A stretch of DNA of 64,000 bases from Paraburkholderia nodosa (GCF_001718195.1 NZ_MCNV01000001.1:558001-622000), one strand, 5' to 3'; positions 33,222 to 43,520 are shown, counted from the first letter of the stretch. Numbers and translations are program-made. Notes: generated by a model from the sequence alone, not told the origin.

Positions 33222-36200
33222 ATGAACATATCGAAATTCTTCATCGACCGGCCGATCTTCGCGGGCGTGCTGTCCGTGCTGATCCTGCTGGCCGGCGTGA
33301 TCGCGCTGTTCCAGTTGCCGATCTCCGAGTATCCCGAGGTCGTGCCGCCTTCGGTGGTGGTCCACGCGCAGTATCCGGGTGCGAACCCGAAGGTGATCGC
33401 CGAGGCCGTCGCCGCGCCGCTCGAAGAGCAGATCAACGGCGTCGAGAACATGCTGTACATGCAGTCGCAAGCCAATAGCGACGGCAATCTCACGCTCACG
33501 GTCACGTTTCGCCTCGGCACCGACCCGGACAAGGCCACGCAGCTCGTGCAGAACCGCGTGAACCAGGCGCTGCCGCGCCTGCCGGAAGACGTGCAGCGCC
33601 TCGGCATCACGACCATCAAGAGCTCCCCCACGCTCACGATGGTGGTGCACCTGATCTCGCCGGACAACCGGTACGACATGACGTACCTGCGCAACTACGC
33701 GCTGCTCAACGTGAAGGACCGACTCTCGAACATCCAGGGCGTGGGCGAGGTGCAGCTGTGGGGCTCGGGCGACTACGCCATGCGCATCTGGCTCGATCCG
33801 CAGAAGGTGGCACAGCGCAATCTCACCGCGAACGACGTGGTCAACGCGATTCGCGAGCAGAACGTGCAGGTGGCGGCCGGCGTGATCGGCGCCTCGCCTA
33901 GCGTGCCTGGCACGCCGTTCCAGCTCAACGTGAATGCCCAGGGCCGTCTGCGCACGGAAAGCGAGTTCGGCAACATCATCGTCAAGACGAATCCCGATGG
34001 CGGCGTGACGTACCTGCGCGATATCGCGCGTATCGAACTGGCGGCCTCCGAATATGGCCTGCGTTCGCTGCTCGACAACAAGCCGGCCGTAGCGCTCGCC
34101 ATCAACCAGGCGCCGGGGGCGAACTCGCTCGCGATTTCGGACCAGGTGCGCGCGGCGATGAAGGAGCTCAAGCAGGACATGCCCGCGGGCGTGGATTACA
34201 AGATTGTCTACGACCCCACGCAGTTCGTGCGCTCCAGTATCGAAGCCGTCGTACATACGCTGCTCGAAGCGATCGCGCTCGTGGTGATCGTGGTGATCGT
34301 GTTCCTGCAAACGTGGCGTGCCTCGATCATTCCGTTGATCGCAGTGCCGGTCTCGATCGTCGGGACGTTCTCCTTGCTGCTTGCGTTTGGGTTCTCGATC
34401 AACGCGCTATCGCTGTTCGGGATGGTGCTCGCCATCGGCATCGTGGTTGACGACGCGATCGTGGTCGTCGAAAACGTGGAGCGCAATATCGCCAGTGGGT
34501 TATCCGCGCGCGATGCGACCTACAAGGCCATGCAGGAAGTGAGCGGGCCGATCATCGCCATTGCGCTCACGCTCGTGGCCGTGTTCGTGCCGCTCGCGTT
34601 CATGAGTGGTCTCACGGGCCAGTTCTACAAGCAGTTCGCGATGACCATCGCGATTTCCACGGTGATCTCGGCGTTCAACTCGCTCACGCTTTCGCCCGCA
34701 CTTTCGGCGCTGCTGCTGCGTGGTCACGGCGAGAAGGAAGACTGGCTCACGCGTAGCATGAACCTCGTGCTGGGCGGCTTTTTCCGCCGCTTCAACCGGG
34801 TGTTTCATCGCGGCTCGGAAAGCTATGGGCGCGGCGTGAACGGCGTGCTGCGCCACAAGGGCGCGATGCTCGCGGTCTATGTGGTGCTGATCGCCGCCAC
34901 GGTGCTGATGGCGCGTATCGTGCCGGGCGGCTTCGTGCCCGCGCAGGACAAGGAGTATCTGATCGCGTTCGCGCAACTGCCCAACGGCGCCGCGCTCGAC
35001 CGCACCGAGAACGTGATTCGCGACATGAGCGCCATTGCGCTCAAACAGCCCGGCGTGGAAAGCGCCGTGGCGTTCCCCGGCCTGTCGGTGAACGGCTTCA
35101 CGAATAGTTCGAGCGCGGGCATTGTGTTCGTCACGCTCAAGCCGTTCAAGGACCGCAAGGGCAAGGCGCTGTCGGCCGGTGCGATTGCGGGTGCGCTGAA
35201 CCAGCAGTACGCCAGCATCAAGGATTCGTTCATCGCCGTGTTCCCGCCGCCGCCGGTGCTCGGCCTCGGTACGCTGGGCGGCTTCAAGTTGCAGCTGGAG
35301 GACCATGGTGCGCTCGGCTATGAGGCGCTCAACCGCGCGACCCAGGACTTCGTCAAGCGCGCGGCGCAAACGCCGGAGCTGGGCCCGACGTTCACGAACT
35401 ATCAGATCAACGTACCGCAGCTGAACGTCGATCTCGACCGCACGAAGGCGAAGCAGCTCGGCGTTCCGGTCACCGACGTGTTCGACACGATGCAGATCTA
35501 TCTGGGTTCGCTCTACGTGAACGACTTCAACCGCTTCGGACGCGTGTATCAGGTGCGCGTGCAGGCCGATGCGCCGTTCCGCCAGCGCGCCGACGATATT
35601 CTGCAACTGAAGACGCGCAACGCCGCGGGCGAGATGGTGCCGCTCTCGTCGCTCGTCACGGTGACGCCCACGTACGGCCCCGAGATGGTGGTGCGCTACA
35701 ACGGCTACACCGCTGCCGACATCAACGGCGGCCCGGCGCCCGGTTATTCGTCGGGCCAGGCACAGGCGGCGGCGGAACGCATTGCGGCTGAAGTGCTGCC
35801 GCGCGGCGTGAAGTTCGAATGGACCGACCTCACCTACCAGCAGGTGCTGGCGGGCAATGCGGGCATCTGGGTGTTCCCGATCAGCGTGCTGCTCGTGTTC
35901 CTCGTGCTGGCGGCGCTCTATGAGAGCCTGACACTGCCGCTCGCGGTGATCCTGATCGTGCCGATGAGCGTGCTGTGTGCACTCACGGGCGTGTGGCTCA
36001 CGCAGGGCGACAACAACATCTTCACGCAGATCGGCCTGATGGTGCTGGTGGGACTCGCTTCGAAGAACGCGATTCTGATCGTCGAGTTTGCGCGCGAGCT
36101 GGAGCATGACGGACACACGCCGCTTACCGCTGCCATCGAGGCGAGCCGCTTGCGTCTGCGCCCGATCCTGATGACGTCCATCGCGTTCATCATGGGCGTG

Positions 36201-36407
36201 GTGCCGCTCGTGCTCTCCAGCGGCGCGGGTTCGGAAATGCGTCACGCGATGGGCGTGGCCGTGTTCTTCGGCATGCTCGGCGTGACCGCATTCGGCCTGT
36301 TGCTGACGCCGGTGTTCTACGTGGTGCTGCGCACACTCGCGGGCGGCAAGATTCACGTCGCGCAGAAGGACAATGCGCGCAAGCCGCAATCGATGGTCGA
36401 CGCGTAA
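33222..36407 (+). CDS. ceoB: RND efflux pump, HAE1 family (CeoB/BpeF-like)
   Basis: This 1061-aa inner-membrane drug/proton antiporter has 12 helices and two large periplasmic loops. The N-terminus MNISKFFIDRPIFAGVLS, the proton-relay segment GIVVDDAIVVVENVERN (two Asp, helix 4) and the late GLASKNAILIVEFARE are typical of AcrB-type pumps. By gene order with llpE and opcM, substrates probably include chloramphenicol and trimethoprim as in CeoB/BpeF. That is inference from relatives. Confidence 0.93.
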   Translation: MNISKFFIDRPIFAGVLSVLILLAGVIALFQLPISEYPEVVPPSVVVHAQYPGANPKVIAEAVAAPLEEQINGVENMLYMQSQANSDGNLTLTVTFRLGTDPDKATQLVQNRVNQALPRLPEDVQRLGITTIKSSPTLTMVVHLISPDNRYDMTYLRNYALLNVKDRLSNIQGVGEVQLWGSGDYAMRIWLDPQKVAQRNLTANDVVNAIREQNVQVAAGVIGASPSVPGTPFQLNVNAQGRLRTESEFGNIIVKTNPDGGVTYLRDIARIELAASEYGLRSLLDNKPAVALAINQAPGANSLAISDQVRAAMKELKQDMPAGVDYKIVYDPTQFVRSSIEAVVHTLLEAIALVVIVVIVFLQTWRASIIPLIAVPVSIVGTFSLLLAFGFSINALSLFGMVLAIGIVVDDAIVVVENVERNIASGLSARDATYKAMQEVSGPIIAIALTLVAVFVPLAFMSGLTGQFYKQFAMTIAISTVISAFNSLTLSPALSALLLRGHGEKEDWLTRSMNLVLGGFFRRFNRVFHRGSESYGRGVNGVLRHKGAMLAVYVVLIAATVLMARIVPGGFVPAQDKEYLIAFAQLPNGAALDRTENVIRDMSAIALKQPGVESAVAFPGLSVNGFTNSSSAGIVFVTLKPFKDRKGKALSAGAIAGALNQQYASIKDSFIAVFPPPPVLGLGTLGGFKLQLEDHGALGYEALNRATQDFVKRAAQTPELGPTFTNYQINVPQLNVDLDRTKAKQLGVPVTDVFDTMQIYLGSLYVNDFNRFGRVYQVRVQADAPFRQRADDILQLKTRNAAGEMVPLSSLVTVTPTYGPEMVVRYNGYTAADINGGPAPGYSSGQAQAAAERIAAEVLPRGVKFEWTDLTYQQVLAGNAGIWVFPISVLLVFLVLAALYESLTLPLAVILIVPMSVLCALTGVWLTQGDNNIFTQIGLMVLVGLASKNAILIVEFARELEHDGHTPLTAAIEASRLRLRPILMTSIAFIMGVVPLVLSSGAGSEMRHAMGVAVFFGMLGVTAFGLLLTPVFYVVLRTLAGGKIHVAQKDNARKPQSMVDA

Positions 36408-36421
36408 GGCGACAAGGGAAA

Positions 36422-37999
36422 ATGAACAACATGACTAACGAATCCATCTTGCGCTATCGCGCGAATGCCGCGCCGGGAGGCGGGCATCTCGCGCGTATCA
36501 CACGAATCGCGGCGAGCGTCGCGCTCTTTGCCTGGCTCGCGGCATGCTCGGTCGAGCCGACCTACAAGGTGCCCGACGCTGCCGTGCCCGCGGCCTACAA
36601 GGAAGCGCCGCAGCAAACGCAGAGCACGAATCCGCACGATGTGGGCACGTGGACGCCGGCGCAGCCCGCCGACGGCACCCATCGCGGCGAATGGTGGACG
36701 GTGTTCGGCGACCCGACACTCGACAAGCTCGAGCAGCAGGCGCTGGAAGCGAACCAGGACCTCAAGGCGGCGGCCGCGCGCGTGCAGCAGGCGCGCGCCG
36801 TGACACAGGCTGCGCGCGCCTCGTGGTTCCCGTCGATCGATGCGGGCTTCGGCCCGACGTATCAGCGCGCCTCGCCGGCTTCGCTGTATTACCCGCAAAA
36901 TTACAATGTGCCCGCTCAAACGCTGTGGCGCGCACAGGCTACGGCAAGCTATGAAGTCGACTTGTTCGGCCGTGTGAGTTCGAACGTTCACGCGGCGCAG
37001 GCGGACGCCCAGCAAAGCGAAGCCCTGTTCCTCTCGGTGCAGCTCGCCTTGCAGGCCGATGTCGCGCAGAACTACTTCCAGCTGCGCCAGTTCGACTCCG
37101 ACGTCGATCTGTACCGTCGCACGGTGGCGCTGCGCGAAGACGCGCTCAAGCTCGTCGATCGCCGCTTCAAGGAAGGCGACATCAGCGCGCTGGACGTGGC
37201 TCAGGCGCGCAACGAACTCGCGAGCGCACGCGCCGACGCGGTGGGCGTCGCGCGTCAGCGCGCGGCTTCGGAGCACAGCCTCGCGATCCTGCTCGGCAAG
37301 GCGCCCGCGGACTTCACGTTCCCCGAAACGCCGCTCGCACCGGTCGTCGTGCAGGTGCCGCCGGGTTTGCCCTCCACGCTGCTGGAGCGCCGCCCCGACG
37401 TGGCCGCCGCCGAGCGCGCCATGGCGGCCGCGAACGCACGCGTGGGGCTCGCGAAGTCGGCGTTCTTCCCGCAGCTCAACATCACGGGTGCAGCGGGCTT
37501 CGAGTCGGCCACGCTCGGCGACCTGTTCATGTGGTCGAGCCGCGCGTTCCTGCTCGGGCCGCTCGCGGGTACGGCGCTCACGCTGCCGCTGTTCGACGGC
37601 GGCCGGCGCAAGGCGAATCTCGCCCAGTCGCGCGGCAAGTATGAAGAAGATGTTGCGCAATACCGCCAGCAGGTGCTCGTGGCCTTCCGCGAGGTCGAGG
37701 ACAATCTCTCCGACCTGCGCCTGCTCGACGACCAGATCCGCGAGCAGAACGACGCGGTGAGCGCTTCGCGGCAGTCGGCGCAGCTTTCGCGCACGCAGTA
37801 CGAGGAAGGCGAGGTCAGCTATCTGAACGTGATCGACAGCGAACGGACGGTGCTCGTGTCGCAGTTGCAGGCCAGCCATCTGCAGGGTTCGCAGGCCGTG
37901 GCGACGGTCAACCTGATCCGCGCGCTCGGCGGCGGCTGGGGCGACGCGAAGCCCGGCGACGGTACGCCGCCTCCGCCGGCGCCGCTCGCGGCGCGTTAA
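36422..37999 (+). CDS. opcM: Outer-membrane efflux lipoprotein, OprM family (OpcM/OprC-like)
   Basis: This 525-aa outer-membrane factor has a lipobox at FAWLAACS (Cys about residue 41) and two TolC-type repeats with Gln/Ala-rich helices. Typical segments are WWTVFGDPTLDKLEQQALEAN and LPSTLLERRPDVAAAERAM. It ends with a Pro-rich tail of about 15 residues. The first Met has an AAGGG site five bases before it; a second Met at residue 4 is possible. It follows ceoB by 14 bp and completes the tripartite pump. Confidence 0.92.
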   Translation: MNNMTNESILRYRANAAPGGGHLARITRIAASVALFAWLAACSVEPTYKVPDAAVPAAYKEAPQQTQSTNPHDVGTWTPAQPADGTHRGEWWTVFGDPTLDKLEQQALEANQDLKAAAARVQQARAVTQAARASWFPSIDAGFGPTYQRASPASLYYPQNYNVPAQTLWRAQATASYEVDLFGRVSSNVHAAQADAQQSEALFLSVQLALQADVAQNYFQLRQFDSDVDLYRRTVALREDALKLVDRRFKEGDISALDVAQARNELASARADAVGVARQRAASEHSLAILLGKAPADFTFPETPLAPVVVQVPPGLPSTLLERRPDVAAAERAMAAANARVGLAKSAFFPQLNITGAAGFESATLGDLFMWSSRAFLLGPLAGTALTLPLFDGGRRKANLAQSRGKYEEDVAQYRQQVLVAFREVEDNLSDLRLLDDQIREQNDAVSASRQSAQLSRTQYEEGEVSYLNVIDSERTVLVSQLQASHLQGSQAVATVNLIRALGGGWGDAKPGDGTPPPPAPLAAR

Positions 38000-38201
38000 G
38001 CCGCGCCTTACCCCCCGCATAATTAGCCGCAACGCTCGCCGCCTGTGCATATCGCAGGCGGCGATTTCCTTTGCGCAATCGCTTCGTAGACCCGGCCCCG
38101 CCGCCCCCCTATCATCGTCTGGACCCATCTGGAGCCAACGCGATGGGCCCTCATCGCGTCGCTCCTCACTGAACGAAGTCCAACTTCCATCGAGGAACGC
38201 G

Positions 38202-39038
38202 ATGATCCGTGCCGTGCGCGCCGTGGGGCGCCCTTCCTTTTTCCAGCGCTTCGGCCTGCTGACGGCAATCGCCGTGTCGCTTGCGGCGGCGGCGCTCGAC
38301 GCGCACGCCGACACCGCTACGCTCAAAATCGGCATTGCCACCACGCCACAAACGCCCGCGCTCCAGGAAGCGGCGCGCGAGGCGAAGGCGCAGGGCGTGG
38401 ACGTGAAGATCATCGAATTCACCGACTGGAACACGCCCAACGCCGCGCTGGCGAACAAGGATATCGACGCCAACTACTTCCAGCACAAGCCGTTTCTGGA
38501 AAACGCCGAACAGCAGGGCGGCTACAAGTTCGTCGCCATCGCGCCGGGCACGATCATGAAGATCGGCCTGTATTCGAAGAAGGTGAAACGCTTCGAAGAC
38601 CTGAAGGATGGCGCGACGGTCGCGATCGCGAACGATCCCGTGAACGGCGGCCGCGGCCTCCTGCTGCTGCAGCGCGCGGGCCTCATCAAGCTCAAGCCGG
38701 GCGTGGACTATCGCGCCACGACGCTCGACATCGTCTCGAATCCCAAACACCTCAAGATCGTGCAACTCGAAGCGTCGCAACTCGCGCGCTCGCTCGACGA
38801 CGTCGATCTCGCACAGGGCTACCCGAGCTTCATCAAGCTCGCGGGCACTACCGATCCGAACAGTGCGCTGCTCTTCGACGGCGTGGAGAACAAGGCGTTT
38901 GCGATCCAGTTCGTCGTGCGGCCCGAGAGCGTGAACGATCCGCGCATTCGCAAGTTCATCGACATCTACCAGCATTCGCCGGCCGTGCGCAAGGAGCTCG
39001 ACAAAGCCTTCGGCAACCTCTACGCGGTCGCCTGGTAA
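38202..39038 (+). CDS. metQ: MetQ-type methionine-binding periplasmic protein
   Basis: This 278-aa substrate-binding protein of the NlpA/MetQ family begins with a Sec signal (about residues 1-36, ending DAHA-DT) and has no lipobox, so it is probably a soluble periplasmic protein. Family segments include IEFTDWNTPNAALANKDIDANYFQHKPFL and IAIANDPVNGGRGLLLLQ. It is the first gene of metQNI. Nearness to an SfnB-like flavoprotein suggests use in organosulfur acquisition rather than only methionine uptake (inference). Confidence 0.9.
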   Translation: MIRAVRAVGRPSFFQRFGLLTAIAVSLAAAALDAHADTATLKIGIATTPQTPALQEAAREAKAQGVDVKIIEFTDWNTPNAALANKDIDANYFQHKPFLENAEQQGGYKFVAIAPGTIMKIGLYSKKVKRFEDLKDGATVAIANDPVNGGRGLLLLQRAGLIKLKPGVDYRATTLDIVSNPKHLKIVQLEASQLARSLDDVDLAQGYPSFIKLAGTTDPNSALLFDGVENKAFAIQFVVRPESVNDPRIRKFIDIYQHSPAVRKELDKAFGNLYAVAW

Positions 39039-39071
39039 AGCGCGCGCAATCTACGCACGAGGAGAGCAGCG

Positions 39072-40187
39072 ATGATGAAATGGTTCGGAGCGGCGCGCTT
39101 TATCGAGGCGGGGCCCGCGGCGGGTGAGGCGCAGGGCAATGCCGATGCATCGCTGCCTGCGGTGGTGTTCGAAAACGTGGGCAAGACCTACGCGCCAGGC
39201 GCGCCGGCGGCGCTCGCGGGCGTCGACTTGCAGGTGGCGCGCGGCGAAGTGTTCGGCATCATCGGGCGCAGCGGCGCGGGCAAGTCCACGCTGCTGCGGC
39301 TCGTGAACGGTCTCGAAAAGCCCACGAGCGGCGGCGTGCGAGTGAACGGCGTCGACGTGGGCGCACTCGACGAGCGCGCCCTGGTGGCGCTACGGCGGCG
39401 CATCGGCATGGTGTTCCAGCACTTCAATCTGCTTTCCGCCAAGACCGTGCACGACAACATCGCACTGCCGCTGAAAATTGCGGGTGTGCCGAAGGCCGAC
39501 ATCGAGGCGCGCGTGAACGTGCTGCTCGATCTCGTCGGCTTGAGCGAACGACGCGACGCGTGGCCCGCGCGCCTTTCCGGCGGCCAGAAGCAGCGCGTGG
39601 GTATTGCACGCGCGCTCGTGCACGAGCCCGACATCCTGCTCTGCGACGAGGCGACTTCGGCGCTCGACCCGGAAACCACGCGCGCCATTCTTGCGCTGCT
39701 GCGCGATATCAACCGGCGGCTCGGCGTCACCATCGTGCTCATTACGCACGAGATGGAGGTGATCCGCGACGTTTGCGACACGGTCGCGGTGATCGAGCGC
39801 GGCGAGGTGGTGGAACAGGGGCCCGTGTGGCGCGTGTTCGGCGATCCGCGGCACGAAGCGACGCGCGCGCTCCTGCACACGCCCGGCCACGAGTTGCCCG
39901 ACGACCTGGCGGCGCGTATCCACGCTGCGCCGCAAGTGGGCGCGCACGCGCTGTTCGACGTGCGCTTCACCGGCGACGAGGCGCAAGAGCCCGACCTCGC
40001 CACGCTCGCGCAGGCGTTCGGCGCGCAGGGCGTGCGCTTCGTGCATGGCGGTATCGAGCGTATCCAGGGGCGTGCGCAAGGGCGGCTAGTCGTTTCCGCG
40101 CCGGTGCACAACGCCGCCGAGGCCGCGTCGCTCGCTGAGCGGGCGCGTGGTCATGCGAGCCGCGTGGAGGTGCTGGGCTATGTCTGA
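39072..40187 (+). CDS. metN: MetN, methionine ABC transporter ATPase
   Basis: This 371-aa ATPase has about 30 extra N-terminal residues before the ABC domain. Walker [10 protein letters not shown] lies near residue 66, signature LSGGQKQR follows, and Walker B is [13 protein letters not shown]. The C-terminal part (about 285-371) is the C2/NIL regulatory domain that binds methionine in MetN. Its end overlaps metI by 8 bp. Confidence 0.92.
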   Translation: MMKWFGAARFIEAGPAAGEAQGNADASLPAVVFENVGKTYAPGAPAALAGVDLQVARGEVFGIIGRSGAGKSTLLRLVNGLEKPTSGGVRVNGVDVGALDERALVALRRRIGMVFQHFNLLSAKTVHDNIALPLKIAGVPKADIEARVNVLLDLVGLSERRDAWPARLSGGQKQRVGIARALVHEPDILLCDEATSALDPETTRAILALLRDINRRLGVTIVLITHEMEVIRDVCDTVAVIERGEVVEQGPVWRVFGDPRHEATRALLHTPGHELPDDLAARIHAAPQVGAHALFDVRFTGDEAQEPDLATLAQAFGAQGVRFVHGGIERIQGRAQGRLVVSAPVHNAAEAASLAERARGHASRVEVLGYV

Positions 40188-40836
40188 CGTGTGGATCACC
40201 GAGCTCCTCGAAGGCATACGCGACACGTTGCTGATGGTCGGCGTTTCGGCGATATTCGCACTCCTGATCGGTATTCCGATCGCGCTGCTGCTCGTCACGA
40301 CCGCGCGCGGCGGCATTCTGGAGCGACCCGCGCTCAACACCACGCTGGGCGCGCTCGTCAATGCGTTCCGCTCCACGCCTTTCATCATCCTGCTAGTCGC
40401 GCTGCTGCCGCTTACGCGCTTCCTTGTGGGTACGACCATCGGCGTGTGGGCCGCCGTGGTGCCGCTTTCCATCGCCGCCATTCCGTTCTTCGCGCGCGTG
40501 GCCGAAGTGAGCTTGCGCGAAGTCGATCGCGGTTTGATCGAGGCGGCCCAGGCCATGGGCGCACAGCGCCGCCACATCGTATGGCATGTGCTGCTGCCCG
40601 AGGCGCTGCCCGGCATGCTCGGCGGCTTCACGATCACCGTGGTGGCCATGATCGGCTCCTCGGCGATGGCGGGCGCCGTCGGCGCGGGTGGTCTCGGCGA
40701 TCTCGCGATACGCTACGGCTATCAGCGCTTCGACACGACGGTCATGGTCACCGTGATCGTGCTGCTGATCGCGATCGTCGCGGCGGTGCAGTTCACGGGC
40801 GACGCGCTGGTGCGGCGTCTTTTGCGGCGAAACTGA
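40180..40836 (+). CDS. metI: MetI, methionine ABC transporter permease
   Basis: This 218-aa permease has five or six helices. The coupling loop is [36 protein letters not shown], with the typical EAA-G pattern, and the C-terminal [20 protein letters not shown] segment is characteristic of MetI. The ATG of [10 protein letters not shown] lies inside the end of metN. A strong terminator follows 24 bp after the stop codon. Confidence 0.93.
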   Translation: MSDVWITELLEGIRDTLLMVGVSAIFALLIGIPIALLLVTTARGGILERPALNTTLGALVNAFRSTPFIILLVALLPLTRFLVGTTIGVWAAVVPLSIAAIPFFARVAEVSLREVDRGLIEAAQAMGAQRRHIVWHVLLPEALPGMLGGFTITVVAMIGSSAMAGAVGAGGLGDLAIRYGYQRFDTTVMVTVIVLLIAIVAAVQFTGDALVRRLLRRN

Positions 40837-40860
40837 GCGGCGCAAGCCGTTCGACATGAC

Positions 40861-40893
40861 GCGCGCAGCGCCCTTGCTGCGCGCTTCGTTTTT
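40861..40893 (+). terminator. Intrinsic terminator after metI
   Basis: A perfect 9-bp stem, GCGCGCAGC / GCTGCGCGC, with a 6-nt loop is followed by TTCGTTTTT. It separates metQNI from the flavoprotein gene that starts 22 bp on. Confidence 0.85.
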
Positions 40894-40914
40894 CGGGCAT
40901 CACATTCGGGAACT

Positions 40915-42111
40915 ATGGGTATGAACGAGGCACAGCGCCCACGCGGGCAGGAACAGGACGCGCGTTTCGCCGCGCTGCTCGAAGCGCTGCGCGCGAACGC
41001 CGCGCAACGCGATCTCGCAGGCGGTCACGCAGCCGCCGAAAAGCAGCGCATTGCCGACGCCGGGCTGCTCACGCTCGCTGTGCCGCGCGAATTCGGCGGG
41101 CAGTTCGGCCAGGACGGCGTGCGCTGGAGCGACATCTACGCGGCGATCCGCGCGCTCGCGCGCGTCGACAGCGCGCTTGCGCATCTGCTCGGGTTCCAGT
41201 GTTTGCAAATAGCGAGCGTCGCATTGTGGGGCAGCGCCGCGCAGCGCACGAACTGGCTGCAAGGCACCGTCGAGCATCGCTGGTGGTGGGGCAATGCCGT
41301 GAATCCCATCGACACACGGCTCGTCGCGCAACCGGACAGGGAAGGCGGCTGGCGTCTGCATGGCAGGAAAGGATTCTGCTCGGGCACCTACGGTTCGCAG
41401 ATGATGACCGTGAGCGCGCACGATCCCGCCACGGGCAGTCCGGTGTTCGCGGTCGTGCCCACCACGCGCGCCGGGATCACGGTGCACGACGACTGGGACC
41501 CGATCGGCCAGCGTCAGACCGATAGCGGCACCGTGTCTTTCGAGAACGTGGAGGTCCGCGCCGCCGAAGTATTGCAGCGCCCCGACACACCGCGCGCCAC
41601 GCTGCGCACACTGGTCTCGCAAGGCGTGCTGACGAATCTCTTCGTGGGGCTCGCCGAAGGCGCGCTCGAAGAGGCGCGCGCCTACGTGCTCGCGAACGGC
41701 CGCCCGTGGGTCAATTCGGGCGTGCAGCACGTGTCCGACGACCCGTTCCTGCAGCAGCGCTTCGGCGAAATGCGCGTGCAGTCGCTCGCGGCGGCGGTGC
41801 TGGCCGATCGTGCGGGCGCGCTGCTCGACGCCGCGTGGGACGAAGGCGAGGCGTTGAGCGCGGCCACGCGCGCCGGCGTCTCGCTGGCGATTTCGGAGGC
41901 GAAGATCGTCGCGCACCGCGCCGCGCTCCAGGGCGGCGAGCAGCTTTTCGAGGCGTGCGGCGCACGCGCCACGGGCGCGGCGCTCGCGCTCGACCGTTTC
42001 TGGCGCAATGCGCGCGTGCATACGCTGCACGATCCGCTCGACTACCGTCTGCGCGACGTGGGTCGCTATACGCTCTTGAGAGAAGTGCCGCAGCCGACGC
42101 TGTACACTTGA
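40915..42111 (+). CDS. SfnB/DszC-like acyl-CoA dehydrogenase-fold flavoprotein
   Basis: This 398-aa protein has the acyl-CoA dehydrogenase fold: an N-terminal helical domain, a middle beta domain (about 125-235, GRKGFCSGTYGSQMMTVSA) and a C-terminal four-helix domain. The absence of the usual catalytic Glu segment and the HGRKGFCSG motif fit the SfnB/DszC group of FMNH2-dependent monooxygenases acting on sulfur compounds. The neighbouring metQNI transporter supports a sulfur-scavenging role. The exact substrate is unknown. Confidence 0.82.
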   Translation: MGMNEAQRPRGQEQDARFAALLEALRANAAQRDLAGGHAAAEKQRIADAGLLTLAVPREFGGQFGQDGVRWSDIYAAIRALARVDSALAHLLGFQCLQIASVALWGSAAQRTNWLQGTVEHRWWWGNAVNPIDTRLVAQPDREGGWRLHGRKGFCSGTYGSQMMTVSAHDPATGSPVFAVVPTTRAGITVHDDWDPIGQRQTDSGTVSFENVEVRAAEVLQRPDTPRATLRTLVSQGVLTNLFVGLAEGALEEARAYVLANGRPWVNSGVQHVSDDPFLQQRFGEMRVQSLAAAVLADRAGALLDAAWDEGEALSAATRAGVSLAISEAKIVAHRAALQGGEQLFEACGARATGAALALDRFWRNARVHTLHDPLDYRLRDVGRYTLLREVPQPTLYT

Positions 42112-42119
42112 GGGCTCGA

Positions 42120-42137
42120 TCGCGGCACGTGCCGCGA
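42120..42137. promoter_or_regulatory. 18-bp perfect palindrome upstream of the Nramp gene
   Basis: TCGCGGCACGTGCCGCGA is its own reverse complement and lies 26-43 bp before the proposed TTG start. It could be an operator for a metal regulator or a hairpin in the leader of the mRNA. It does not match a known Fur or MntR box by eye. Confidence 0.5.
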
Positions 42138-42163
42138 CGCGTCAACCCTTGAGGATCGAACCG

Positions 42164-43489
42164 TTGGAGTTCCGACTACCGACCACGGCAACGGCGCCGT
42201 TTTGCCCTTCCGAAGTGCAGGGCAGTATCGAGGTTTCGCCGCGCGCGCCGTTCTGGAAGAAGTTCTGGCAATTCGCCGGTCCTGGCCTGCTGGTGTCGAT
42301 CGGCTACATGGACCCGGGCAACTGGGCCACCGACATCGAGGCGGGCTCGCGCTTCGGTTACAGCCTGTTGTTCGTGGTCGTCCTCTCGAGCCTCGCGGCG
42401 ATCGCGCTGCAATGCCTTTCCATGCGTCTTGGCATCGTCACGCAACGCGATCTCGCGGAGCTTTCGCGCGAGCGCTATTCAAGGCCCGTGGCGCTCGGCC
42501 AGTGGGTGCTCGCCGAGCTTTCGATCATCGCCTGCGATCTCGCCGAGGTGCTGGGCGGCGCGCTCGCGTTCCACCTGCTGCTGGGCTGCTCGCTGATGGT
42601 GGGCGTGGTGCTCACGGCGTTCGACACGCTCATCGTGCTGGGCTTGAAGGGCAAGAACTTCCGCTCGCTCGAGGCGATCATGGCCGGGCTCATCGCCACG
42701 ATAGGCTTGGGCTACGTGATCCAGCTCGCGCTCGTGAAGCCGCACTGGCCGTCGGTATTCGCGGGCGCGGTGCCGTCGTGGCACGCGATTTCCTCGGCGG
42801 AGCCGCTGTATCTGGCGATCGGCATTCTCGGCGCGACCATCATGCCGCACAACCTCTACCTGCATTCGTCGATCGTGCAGACGCGCGCCGTCAAGCGCGA
42901 CCGTGCGAGCCTCGCTCAGGCCATCGGCCTGTCGCGCCTCGACACGATCGTCTCGCTGCTGATCGCGCTACTCATCAACGCGGCCATCCTGATTCTGGCC
43001 GCGGCAGCCTTTCACGCCAACGGGCACACCCAGGTCACCGATATCGAACAGGCCTACAAGCTGCTCGCACCGATCGTCGGTACGGGCGCGGCGGCGGTGC
43101 TGTTCGCGATCACGCTGCTTGCCTCCGGGCAAAGCTCGACGTTCACGGGCACCGTGGCGGGCCAGGTCATCATGGAAGGCTTCCTGCGAATGAAAATTCC
43201 GTGCTACCAGCGGCGGCTCATTACGCGCGTGCTCGCGTTGATCCCCGCCTTAGCGGGCGTCGCGCTGCTCGGCAACGGCGCGGTGGGCAAGCTGCTGGTC
43301 GCAAGCCAGGTGGTGCTGAGTCTGCAACTGCCGTTCGCGCTCTGGCCGCTCATTCGCATGACGAACGATCGTGCGCTGATGGGCGAGTTCGTGAACCGGC
43401 TCCCCACGCGGTTGCTGGCGTGGTTCCTGTTCGTCGTGATCTCGGCGGCGAACCTGTGGCTCGTCTGGCAGACGTTCAGCGGAAACTAA
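42164..43489 (+). CDS. mntH: Nramp-family Mn(II)/Fe(II) transporter
   Basis: This protein of about 441 aa has eleven predicted helices. Helix 1 carries the metal-site motif DPGNWATDIEAG, and helix 6 carries ATIMPHNLYLHS with the Met-Pro-His metal-binding triplet. No ATG lies in frame before helix 1. The TTG at 42164, eight bases after a GAGGA site, is proposed; another TTG lies at 42149. It is a proton-coupled manganese/iron importer by family. The preceding gene ends 52 bp upstream, so a shared transcript is possible. Confidence 0.88.
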   Translation: MEFRLPTTATAPFCPSEVQGSIEVSPRAPFWKKFWQFAGPGLLVSIGYMDPGNWATDIEAGSRFGYSLLFVVVLSSLAAIALQCLSMRLGIVTQRDLAELSRERYSRPVALGQWVLAELSIIACDLAEVLGGALAFHLLLGCSLMVGVVLTAFDTLIVLGLKGKNFRSLEAIMAGLIATIGLGYVIQLALVKPHWPSVFAGAVPSWHAISSAEPLYLAIGILGATIMPHNLYLHSSIVQTRAVKRDRASLAQAIGLSRLDTIVSLLIALLINAAILILAAAAFHANGHTQVTDIEQAYKLLAPIVGTGAAAVLFAITLLASGQSSTFTGTVAGQVIMEGFLRMKIPCYQRRLITRVLALIPALAGVALLGNGAVGKLLVASQVVLSLQLPFALWPLIRMTNDRALMGEFVNRLPTRLLAWFLFVVISAANLWLVWQTFSGN

Positions 43490-43520
43490 AGAAGGGAAAG
43501 GTGTAACAGGCGCGCGCCAT

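Noticed and set aside
34500..36389. 629-codon minus-strand frame opposite the RND pump
   Set aside because: Shadow of ceoB; composition dominated by His, Arg and Glu as in other antisense frames here.
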